The notes under the pieces: model-generated
What the model was told of the DNA's origin: nothing
What the model saw: the letters and a program-made list of their open reading frames with translations, nothing else
Database searches by the model: none
NCBI RefSeq assembly: GCF_037042905.1
Contig: NC_087251.1
Location: 33,831,001 to 33,895,000, forward strand
Origin: Lytechinus pictus
Lineage: Eukaryota; Echinodermata; Echinoidea; Temnopleuroida; Toxopneustidae
Reading direction: 5' to 3'
Length of the DNA: 64,000 nucleotides
In this document: piece after piece, positions 24,351 to 36,700 of the stretch
Layout: each line of letters starts with the position of its first letter
How positions within the stretch are numbered: the stretch's first letter is position 1
Position numbers and translations under genes: made by a program

Positions 24351-24869
24351 CACCCCACTTACACTTATCTTAAGTGTTGGTAAATCCCCCAAAATGTTTC
24401 AATGTTATGGTTTATTACTGGATAATGTGAATGTGTATGTCATGACACAAGGTTAAAAATGTGTTTTATTGGATAAATTATTATCAACATTCACTTTGCC
24501 AGGTACACAATCAAAACAAAATATTTGGGTGCTTTTTTAATAGTTACTTTCAATATTAATCCTCTTCTAAGAGAAGCATGGATTAGGATGAAACTTTCAG
24601 GATATATCCTAATCAGACAAACAACATTTTGTTTTGTGGGTGGGAGGGGGAGGATTTACAACTAAAATAGGCTTTAATGTTTTTACCACTTTCACTAAAA
24701 ACTACTCAAGTCAGTTTTCATGCTTCTCATTCCTCTCATCAATTCACACTTCTTGTTCACATTCGTCTAGGCGAGCTTTTAGACCATGGTTTATATATAT
24801 CTAAATCTAACTTTGAATAGCCAAATCTGACACTGATCTCAGAATAGTAAAAACAACTAGCACATCAAT
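24351..24869. other. Intergenic, nothing recognised
   Basis: AT-rich DNA between two repeat blocks. No exon, RNA gene or inverted repeat is seen apart from a short poly-G patch near 24640. Confidence 0.4.
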
Positions 24870-25676
24870 GATGTGGAGCTCATCCGGCATCTCGCAACAA
24901 AATTTAACACAATTCTTAATTTCAGCCCAGTTGACACTGTAGTGAATTATATTGGTGACATAAATTGAGGAAACAGAATTGAAATTGGTGAGCCTCATGA
25001 GGCTCTCGGATGGAACAAAAAAATCAAAATCACTCAACAAATAAACATTTTTTGTGAATTTTGAAAAATGCGCATCATAAACTAGCACATTAATGAGTTT
25101 CAAAATTCTGTGTAGTAGTTTTGAATCCCCCACCTAGTGCTATCATATAAAGCAAACAGAATTGAAATGACGAGGAAGAAGTATTTTGAAATTCGGTCAA
25201 CAAATAAAGAGGCATTTTCTGTGATTTATGAATAAATTAGCATAAATAACTTTCTACTCAAAATTTCAATCTTCTGTGTAGAAGTTTGGTGAACCTCATG
25301 AAGCTCTACCAGATGGAAGGAAAAAAAAATCAAATTTGGTCAACAAAGAAGAAGCATTTTATGTGAATTTTAAAAAAATATGCATAAATTATTATTTTTT
25401 TTTTTCTAGTCAAAATTTCAAAATTCTGTGTATCAGTTTGGTGAAGAAGCATTTTTTTGTGAATTTTGAAAAATGCACATAAATTAGCATATTTAATGAG
25501 TTTCAAAATTCTGTGTAGAAGTTTTGAATCCCCCACCTAGTGCTATCATATAAAGCAAACATAATTGACATCAGACTTGAAATGATGAAGAAGAAGCATT
25601 TTGAAATTGTGGACAGACGACGGACGCCACGCCACAGTATAAGCCTATCTGGCCCTTCGGGCCGGATGAGCTAAAA
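24870..25676. mobile_element. Repeat element with internal 400-bp direct duplication
   Basis: The left edge 'gagctcatccggc' (about 24876) is the inverse of 'gccggatgagct' at the right edge (about 25663-25674). The right edge includes a 'cccttcgggc' hairpin. Inside, 25091-25158 and 25494-25560 are near-identical (sharing 'ttttgaatcccccacctagt'), showing a direct duplication about 403 bp apart. No coding frame is conserved between the copies. Confidence 0.55.
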
Positions 25677-27704
25677 ATCAGCATTTTAAAATCATAAAAA
25701 AATATTGATGAATGATAGGTACAATAGTTTCTTGGCCATTAAAGGCAAGAATTGCAATAAATACAAGAAACATAATAAAAGGTGTTCATTTGGCTACTCA
25801 AAATTGCTTCATATCATGATGTAACTTGACATACCTGTTGTGAATGCTGACCTTCTTTGAATATCTCTTGATTTCCCCATATCAAAACAGAATGCTGCAT
25901 GAAACTACAAAATTGAGTTCTTTCAATAGAACAAAGATTTATTACATTAGTTATTCTTTGACAATATATTATATCAATGCTTTATTCTTTGCACTTAAAC
26001 CTATTTACATCAAATATAATGTGCACATGTACAACATGTATATTAAGACATTTTAGTCATTTCCTACATGAACGAGTGAAGAGAGGTCAACACATCTGTG
26101 GATACCAGAACCACTTGTTTATGTGCAAAGATTGGAGAAGAGAGAGGGAGGGAGGAGAGAGGGAGGGGAAAGAGAGTGTGAGGGGGGAGGAGAAAGAGAA
26201 TAAAGATAGGAAAAAAGACATGAAAACACAATAGAAATAAAATACTGGACATTTCCATGAAGCATACCTTGCAAGTCTACAGCACTAGATCACTAATGTA
26301 TTTATTTCACATGTCTCATTCATTTCATGTTGTCTAAGCCAAGTAGCCTTCTGAACATACTAATTCCACAGAACCAACCAGAAAATCCAAGAAGTCTTCA
26401 TGAATATACATGGAAGCCTATTCTTAATTATACAAACAACAAAAAACAAAACAAACAGAAAGACTAAAAGGCCTGAACTAAGAGCACTGAATATCATTCT
26501 TATCAATGAATGATGAAAAATATGTATTTTTAATAGAAAAAATAGCAATAAATACAAATCAATACAAAAATATAAAAAATGAAATTTATCAACATGTATT
26601 TGAGCATACACTAAATAATATAATCTGGTTACAACATACATTGTACACATGTATTTACCTATTCATTATTACCGCTGTCTCCAGATTCGATAAGTCATCC
26701 AAGCACACAATTTATGCACATCTTTCACTCCCTGGGGAGTACTAGTATTCCAGACTTGGCAAAATGTGCTTGGATACAGAATTATGCCTTTTGGATGTTG
26801 AAGAACACATCCAGCCCCAGGTATTGAACAAAAATTGACATTTTGTTGAAATCAATATGATTCTAAAATTAATAATTGGACACCTCTCTAGAGTAAGCCA
26901 CAAAAGTTGCTATCAACTTTCACATTTACCATTCTCATAAATTCTATTTTTATTGTAAAACCTCACAGTGATTCACACCTGTTTGTGACATAACAAGAGG
27001 TCATATTAAATAAAAAGATAAAACAACAATGTAAAATAAACTGACAGAGACTTAATCATGTGAAATGCAGCATATAATTATAAATGAAGCAGACAAACCA
27101 TCGCCCTGTATTTATGACAAATTATACGTTAGTTTTTAAATTGTATGACCAGGGGCAGACACAGTTGTGTGACTGTCTTGAGAAACATAATTTGTCACTC
27201 ACAAAGAGCTCAACTTACTATCCTATCTCTTACATACAGAAAATTCTGTACATGAAGCTAGAATCAAGTGCAGAGATTGATTGTATTTCTTTACGTTACA
27301 CTTACAGGGCCCAAAGTTACCTACATAGATATTGCAACATTCCTCAAGTTTATAAATAATTATTTCTAAGAAATCTGCATTTTATCACAAAAATCCCTTT
27401 AAAAAATCCCTAGAAAAATGCACCTCTCTAGCCATCAGACAATGATTCATTCCCCACATGATGATGATGATGAAATAGCCTAATACAAATTACAGCTTCG
27501 AGGAGTGTGCAAAGGCAAGAAAGAATAATATATTAACACCTGTCCCTTATACAGGACATAAATAGCCCACCAACTGGGACTCGATCCCATGTCACTGGTT
27601 TGTGAAACCACAATCTATCGACTGAGGTTTCATGCATCTTTAGGCCTTTAAGAGGAAAATTAAAATGATACTATGGACAGATTTAATCTGTATATCCACA
27701 GGTA
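25677..27704 (-). other. KCTD3 3' UTR and flank
   Basis: AT-rich sequence beyond the KCTD3 stop, with a GA-rich low-complexity tract at 26130-26230 and a reverse SINE fragment at 27520-27625. A minus-strand AATAAA lies at 26301-26306, about 1.4 kb past the stop, among other weaker candidates. I see no coding exon. Confidence 0.4.
27520..27625 (-). mobile_element. tRNA-derived SINE head, minus strand, in the KCTD3 3' UTR region
   Basis: On the minus strand, 'cctcagtcgatagattgtgg' (A-box-like) and GGATCGAGTCCC (B-box) have the spacing of a tRNA head. The acceptor and anticodon stems pair poorly. It starts about 80 bases after the KCTD3 stop codon, so it could be part of the mature 3' UTR. Confidence 0.45.
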
Positions 27705-30700
27705 TCAACAATGAGAAATTTTATGAGGTGGAGTATGTGAACTACCCTCCTTCCACGCTTCAGCAAGGCCACCGACCCCATCCCTGTGCATCGGTTGATG
27801 ATCTCCATCGCTTCCCTCATCCTGGCCCCCCTCGGCTCCTCTCGGGTGGATCTCCTCCATGCTGGGTTGGCGAAGCGTGGTGCTGGAAGCTCGCAGCTGG
27901 GTGGTGCGTAGGAGGGGGATGAGCTGGGAGGAGGCGGGGCTCATGGAGGGCGTGGTGCACCGGGAGGCGCTCACGTCGCACCCTCCGAGGAGCTTGATGA
28001 GCTCCTCTTCAGTGGGCCCACCGGGAAGACCTTCTGCTGAACCTGGAAAAAGAGATAAAAATTCTGATTATAGTTCATGTTGCTACATTATTGCATTGAT
28101 TACAGCCCAAGAGGAACCTTGCAAACAGCTGAAGATTGACTTCATAGAAATTCTAAAAAATCATATTTGGAAAACAGTATAGAAAAGTAAGAAAAGAGTA
28201 TAAACAAAAGCGATTGAAAATTAGGTATTGAAAGTTTGAAATTTTAACTGAAACTCAAGAATAATGATCTCCGGTACAGATCAAAAAAGACATAAAAGGC
28301 ACTTGAAATTGTCATGTCCGAATATTAAATATAATCAATATAAGACCTATTGATGATATAACATCATGAAAGCACTATCTACTTACTCTTTTCTACTTTT
28401 TCATTCTTGTTGAATATGTCCATGGCAGTGGTCAGATCCCACATCTGCACACCACCGTTGGCATGACCTGTAAAGAGATACCTCCGAGGTCGTGACCCCA
28501 TTCTACTTGACCCCTCGCACTCGTGGACGCAAAATGACGAGATGCTGCTGCCGTCTACCGATCTGATTTGACACACCCTATACAAATGTAATAGAAAATA
28601 TTTATGAATAATGTACATACATTAAGTGTTACAAAGAAATTAACATTGATCAAATCCTTGACTACTGGGTTACATCAGTTTAATTCATAACTTAATTTTC
28701 TTTTTCTCCTCACACAGTCTTCTAAATGATTTCTCCTTCTTTAATACATTTCTCATCCAATCAAACCTCATTCAAATCCTCCTCTTGATATTTGTTTTTC
28801 TTTCTTTCAACTTATACATATGTATTATCAGACACACACACACACACACACAAAATTGAAAAAAAGAGAAAAGTGCACAGACTGGTCCTTGTAAGGTAAA
28901 GTGTCCAAACCCCCGGGGGAAGGGTGTGGGGAATTTTACATTTAATGGTATAAAGACCATTATTTGAACTCTTATTTATGTTACTTATTGTGAATATACT
29001 TCTTATATTATCCATTCATTCATTACTCTTTTCTCCTTGCTCCCATTATCATCCATATGCCCTTGTTATTTTTTTGTATTCTCTATTCATTATCATTCAA
29101 TGAATCCAATTATTCTTACCTCTGCCCAGTAGATGATAGTCTAACATAGACTTGGTCGGTATCTGGGACTACCTTCTGAACAAACACTTGTTGATCATCC
29201 CTCTCTCCAAATGGCCCTTTATTACAAATGGGGGAAAATAAAACAAGTTAAAGTGTAGATAAACTTAAACATAAAAGGCGTTTAATGGTAGTATTGTGCA
29301 CATATTAAAGCAGAGAAAAGTACTATGGAGAACAGGGCATGGTGGTTTCCAAATTCATTAAGTTTATACCATTCCCTGAGACAATCAATTGGTCATATCG
29401 TCGGCGGTCATCCGAACCGTCGTATCACACATGATGACAGTGCAAACCCATTTCAGAGAAAATCGACTTCAAAGTTTACTGTTATTTTCACAGTTAGTTC
29501 TCCTGCCTTACAACATATTCATTGCTAGAAAAATACATGGTTGGAAAGACCAAGACAATTGCTTGACATTCTTGACATTGGTATCTTTATTTTTTACACA
29601 AACCAAGGATCAGAGAAAATATCGCAAAACAGCTACATGCTTATAATTTTGGTTCGCGCGGTTTATATTTTCCCTGTACAAAAACGCCATAAGTAAGACA
29701 ACAACCCTGATCACAATTTCAACGCGCATGGGCAGTCAAAACGTTGTATCGCCTTTTCACGTGCAAAGTCAATGCAATGCCGATACCTGACCGCGCATTT
29801 GTATATTAAGTGCGCGCAGCTGTTGTTTGCTTAATTGCTACAGTACACGTTTCCTATGGGATTTGCACATTTTATCAACAATTTGCATGGCCTCGCCATG
29901 AAAATCCCCACAAATCTCAGAAACTACCGATAGATTGCTGCCTAGAAATTTAGTTATGAATGAAATAGGACTTGTACTTTCATTTTCTGCAAAAATCTCA
30001 AAATCGATCTTTTGACCAAAACTGACTGATACGACGGTTCGGATGAACGCCGACGATATTTATTACCATACTAAAATGATCATATCCACTGAGGGGCAAC
30101 AAAGAGTACATACAAGTGTGCCAAGTGTACATTGTCTCTTTGTGAGCTTATTAAGAATTTGGTGATGATGTCACAAAAAGAACAATATTTGGAGTTTTTG
30201 AAGATTGGATCTTAGCAAGTATTTGGATCCTTAAATAGCAACACAGGTAATTGATTAAAGAGGTTCTTTTAAAAAATCATACAGTTCCTACATCCCCCCT
30301 CAAAAAGGCAAAGGTCATCAAGGAAAAGGTGCTTACTGGCAAACTTAGAACTCTCTTATAATTAAAGAAAAAAAATCTTCAAGAAAAGACCTTCTACATT
30401 GGTTATCGTAATATAAAACCCCTCATATTTCAGGCAATCTCTGTTTTGTACATGTATATGCTGTATATACTCATAACCGGAGGAAAATGAATTTTCTTTC
30501 CAAGGACAATAAATGCTTATACTCATCCTGTTTACTTACCAATGTCATTGCCAGCCTGATGGCAAGGATATGGCTCTGAGTCTTCCAGAGACAATACTTT
30601 AAAGGAAGCCAAAGGAGTCGACCCTGGTTGAGTAGAGATCATCCCTCTGAACCGGGTCACCGTCCACGTACGGGCGTGGTTGTACTCAGAACAGACTAGT

Positions 30701-33700
30701 TGGGATAGAGCAGAAGAGTAATTGTTTTAATGTTTGTACTGTCAGTTGTTTATGATTTAGTTAATTTTCAGGAACTCGTAATAACTTAATTGCAAAGGAA
30801 ACAATATGGAGTAATATTTAATAAAATATGAGATGAATTCTGTAAAAGTATTGACTGTCAATTGTTTACATTTATGTTTTATGTTTGTTTACTTAATTTC
30901 CAGGAGCATATAACATCATACAACCTGACATGTTTCAACATTATTTCACATGCATTTATAAACATGCACAAATTGTTTATATATTTGCATGTTCTTTGTT
31001 TATGTTATTTTAATCCAACCAACGGAGAATCACATATAAACTGTATAAGGGAATGATAACAAATCTTGAAAGGAAAAAAATATATAAACAACCAATGCTC
31101 GTGGATTGTATAGAAAAAAAAATTCATATCTAAAAACTCTCAACGGTTGTTGTACAATTTTATACAAATAAACCGGCTAGAGTGTATGTGGCAGGAGTAA
31201 AACGAGAGAGAAGGAACATGGAAAATATGTCAAACTCGAGATGGCTCTATCCCATATTGTATTTTTTTTAAATACCATTAAGCTAATCAACAGTTGGGAC
31301 GTGGAAATCAAAACCATTCAAGAAGAGGTCCTCCAGGTCAATGAATCCAATCAGGCCAATGACATCGAGGTCAATGACCCTGACCATGTTGAGGACAACC
31401 AGGACGATGCCAGGGATGAGGGCATCACATTCAAGGCTCGCTCCTGCACTCCGAGTGACACAGAAGAGATCCCGGAGGATATAAGCAGTTTTTGATTTCC
31501 CCGATCAAGGTTTGCTTAGGGTTGCCTTTTGGGTTTAAAGATTTACACAATTAATGCAAGGTGAAAATCATAGGGTACCACTCCCATCAACACTACAAGG
31601 CAGGAATCATCTGGAACCGCTTCCACCATCAAACCAATACGAGAAAGAGCACTATAAATTGTGAAACAAGGAGAACTTCAGGTAAAGATAACAGTAAAAG
31701 TGTGTCAGCATGGGGGGGGGGGGAGGCCTTTTACATATTCTTTAAAAAATGTTTAAAAGAATCCCAGGCCAAAAAATTGATGACTTCTAGGCCTCCAAGA
31801 GTGGTGGGAATAATGGACTACCATGCACACCACTGTTTATGCAAGGCGGGAATCATAGGGTACCATGCTCACCATTATCAACACAAGGCGGGAATCGTCT
31901 GGAACCGCTTCCACTATCAAACAATTCACGAGAAAGAGCACTATAAATTGTGAAACAAGGAGAACTTCAGGTAAAAATAATATAATAGCGTGGCAGTGTA
32001 GGGGGGGGGGTAAAGGCCTTTTACATATTCTTTAAATAATGTTTAAAAGAATCCCAGGCCAAAAAATTGATGACTTCTAGGCCTCCATGAGTGGTGGGAA
32101 TAATGGACTATCATGCACACCACTGTTTATGCAAGGCGGGAATCATAGTGTACCACGCGCACCACCATCAACATAAGGTGGGAATCATGGGGAACCACGC
32201 CCATCACCGTTACTGCAAGGCGGCATTCATAGGGTGCCACGCCATCCACCATCACTAAGAGGCGGGAATCATCTGGAACCGCTTCCACCATCAAACCATT
32301 CACGAGAAAGAGCACTATAAATTGTGAAACAAGGAGAACTTCAGGTAAAGATAACAATAATAGCGTGGCAGTGTAGGGGGGGGGGGTAAAGGCCTCTTAC
32401 ACATTCTTTAAAAAATATTTAAAAGAATCCAAGGCCAAAAATTGATGACTTCTAGGCCTCCATGAGTGGTGGGAATAATGGACTACCATGCACACCACTG
32501 TTTATGCAAGGCGGGAATCATAGTGTACCACGCGCACCACCATCAACACAAGGTGGGAATCATGGGGAACCACACCCATCACCATTACTGCAAGGCGGCA
32601 TTCATAGGGTGCCACACCATCCACCATCAATAATAGGCGGGAATCATCTGGAACTGCTTCCACCATCAAACCATTCACAAGAAAGAGCACTATAAATTGT
32701 GAAACAAGGAGAACTTCAGTTAAAGATAACAATAATAGCATGGCAGTGTGGGGGGGGGGGGTAAAGGCCTTTTACATATTCTTTAAATAATGTTTAAAAG
32801 AATCCCAGGCCAAAAAATTGATGACTTCTAGGCCTCCATGAGTGGTGGGAATAATGGCTTATCATGCACACCACTGTTTATGCAAGGCGGGAATCATAGG
32901 GTGCCACGCGCACCACCATCAACACAAGGTGGGAATCATGGGGAACCACACCAATCGCATTTAATGCAAGGCGGTAATCATAGGGTGCCACGCCAACCAC
33001 CATCACTACAAGGCGGGAATCATTTGGTACCTCCCTCACCATCAAACCAATTCATGAGAAAGAGCACCATAAATTGTGAAACAAGGAGAACTGGAGGTAA
33101 AAATAACGATAATAGTGTGGCAGCATGTGGGGGTGGGGGGGGGGGGGGTAAAGGCTTTTACCAATCCTTAAAAAATAAGAATCAGGCCATAAAAATTGAT
33201 GACTTCAAGGCCTCCGTGAATTATTCTTTTCTCCAAATACGATATCTCCTGACATAAATTAACATGAAATTAATTTATCAACAAGACTTGCCCTCTAATT
33301 TTCCTTCATATTCTATTGGCTTTAACAGAGGAAGAGATGCTCCAACAAGAGCTACACCCTCCATGCCCTCCTGCAAGATTCCACCATTGCCTTCTCTACA
33401 AGCGTGCCCATCTTACCAATGGTTGGGACGTTGTATTAAAAAATACCCGAGAGGATGTCCTCCATGACCCTGACCATATTGAGAACAACCAGGACGATAA
33501 TAGGAATGCAGGCGTCACTTTCAAGCCTCCCTTCAGCACTCCGATGACAAGAAAGAGATTCCAGAGGATATAAGCGCTTATAGATTTCCACGATCAAGAT
33601 TTGCTTAGGATTTCATAGGTCATCAGACTTTACAGAAGACCAACTTTTGCTTCCATTACTTCTAAAGGCAGATCAACCTAAATAGTTGAAGACATTTTTC

Positions 33701-36700
33701 TTGTCAATAGAATATAAATGGCAAGTTGAGTTCCATTCAATTTGAGCAGGTCTATGGCAAAAGATCATGGGCGAACATCACCTGAACTTTCACCTCAGAT
33801 TGGTGCCATCCTGCTGTATCAATTGTTTCTTGTTTTTACATTTCATGTCCTTTCTGTTTCTTAGTGTTTGTTACATTCAATTCATCTATATTTGTATGTT
33901 CTTTGTTTATATTATTTTAATCCAGTCATTTGGATGCAATAGAGAGGGCATAACAAATTTTGAAAGGAAACAATAATGTACATAAAAATTATTTCTGTTT
34001 AAAGGCTCTCCTCAATGGTTGTTTTGATACATATTCATACAAACAAAATATCAGCGGGTATGTGGCAGGGTTAAAAGAGAAAGAACATGGAAAATATGTC
34101 AAACTGATATTGCTCTATCCCATATTGAAATATTTTTTGGGGGTATACATTCGCCCTATCATTTAAAAACGCATTTTGTTATAGATGCCATTTATAACTT
34201 GTATTGAGATTTCAGTGATTTGATCTTTGTTCCTTTCCCGATTATTTTGTTATTTCCTGATCAAGGTGAACACAGCAAGGTCAATGATAATCAGGTTGAC
34301 CAATCGGACATGGAAAGACCAACAACCATGAATTCTTGGATGTTGTCCAGGACGATGCCAGGGATGACAGGACGCATTCAGCAGGTGTCACCTTCAAGGC
34401 TCACTCCTGTACTCCGAGCAGTGACACAGAAGAGATTCCCAAGGAGATAAGTGCTTAAAGATTCTTCTGATCAAGGTTTGCTTAAAGTTTCATTTGGGTC
34501 ATCAGGGTTTACTAGTATACCACATTTTGGTTTCATTATTTTCCCAAATTCTGAAGTTGGATCCTTCATATTCCGTCGGCTTTAACAGAGGAAGAGACAC
34601 TCCAACACAAGACATACCTTCTTACAGGATCCCACCATCATCTGCTTTACAAGCGTGCTCAACTTACAAACGGCTGGGACATCGTCCTTAAAACTACCAG
34701 AGAGGAAGTGCTTCAGGTCATTGACTCTGAACAGGCCAATGACATCGCGGTCAATGACCCTGGCCACGACGAGGACAACATGGTTATTGTAATACAATTT
34801 TAAACATATAAATATCCAGCATATATGTGGCAGGAGTAAAGATAAAATGAAGGATATAATGAAAAATATGTCAAACTGAGATTGCTCTTCCCATATTGTT
34901 AGATTTTTTATCATTAGGCCTATTAATATCCTTTATATTTAATGGCATTTTGGTATAGATGCCATTTATTACTTGTATTGAGATTTCATTGATTTACTCT
35001 TTGTTCCTTTCAAGATTATTTGTAAATTCAAGTCCATTACCAGCTTCATTTTTATTATTTTTCTGTTTACAATTTCTTTATAATTGATGGGAAATATGGC
35101 AGTTTCATTCCTTTACATTAAAGGTTAAAACACAGTCATTGATGAGCAAATACTGAACTTAACATCAGTCAACCTGATAGAGGCTTGGAAAATAACATTA
35201 CAGAAAGTTTGAATGGTTTTAGGATAATGATTTGAGCAAAACCATTATCATTTGTTTAGGTTTGAAATGACCTCTCTGAGGTGGTCTTCCCAATGTAGTG
35301 GGCAGTAACTACAGCAAAGGTAAAGGGATGGCTTCTGACAAGGGAAGTGGAAGCATGAACAAGAAGACAGATGCTCCTCCTCTGAGGAAAAGAGGAAAGG
35401 TGATAACTAACAGATCCTGCAACGGCAGGGGACGGAGAACATCTGACACTGCGATGTATCTGCTTTGGTGAACAGATCAAGAGACATTTGTCCAAACGCC
35501 AGGAGCATGAGCTTGAGAACTCTCTCAGGTATACCCGCTACCTGTTTAGCTGTATATTTTCACATTTTGTGATTCCATCTTTTTATATTCTTATTCTTTG
35601 TAATAATAATGTTTTTCTTTGTTTTGAATGATGTACTGATTTGCTTTACACCTGTTTATGTAAGTTTGAATGTTCCATATGGACATGCTGAAAAACAGCT
35701 TAATAGCTGATAGCATGTGTTTTTTTTAATCTGTATTATCTCTAAATAACAGGGACAGAGATCATCTGACCCTGTGATGTATCTGCCATGGCAGATGACC
35801 CATGAACCATCAGGTCAAAAACCAGCAGTGTGAGCCTGTGAACTCAGCTAGGCCAGCTTACTGTGAGTATATGCAGGTATGACCCTGGCATTTGGCAAGG
35901 TATGAATACCTCATAGAACATACTGTGCATTGAGAGTCAGCCAAAACCCATAACTAACATAGACAGGTCTCACCAGGTTGGAAAAATACTTTCTCCAAAT
36001 CGCGATGTGCAGACCAGAATCTCCCATGGTGTAATAGACATATTCTACCAGGAGAACATTCTGTTACAATTCAAGACACCAGAGTCCGCCTTCAGGTCTC
36101 TCATTCACTTGGAATGAGAGTAATCTCTGACATAAAGCACACTGTGCACTTGGAGTCAGACAAAATCCACTAGGCTACTGGCAAACATTACATTGGTGTT
36201 TCATTGGATGGGCTCTCTGTCAAGGCTACACTACATGTTTCTGGAAGGAATTCTGAAGTCGAACTCATCAGAAGACAAAGACCTTGATTAGCAAAGTACC
36301 AAAAGAAGAGTACATGTACATGGGAAGAGCTTCACATCATCTTTCTCTTCCTGAAATGGACACAAAGGAAATGATGACCTTCACAAAACGTTCACCTTGC
36401 AGTGATAACTGCACCAATCCATGTCAATGTTCCCTTTACAAATGCTGTCTCAATTGTAAAGACAAATGTGAATGACCAAAGGCAGGTAAGTTGATATGTG
36501 CATGTACAGAAGATGTAACTCCTTTAACTGATTTCAAGTGAAATTCACTATGCAGACTTCAAAAGAGAGTCATACGGTAGCCAACAACACAACACTGTGA
36601 TATATTGTATTGCATAGTTTGTTGATGAAATGTCTTCATTAACAGAATACTGCTGCCAGACTGGTCAAAAGGACCAAGAAATCTGAACACATAACCACAA

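Noticed and set aside
32127-32741. Minus-strand frames with a hydrophobic start followed by repeated VVPHDS-like units
   Set aside because: They are readings of the 42-bp subrepeats. Frames shift between the 375-bp units, so there is no sign of coding constraint.
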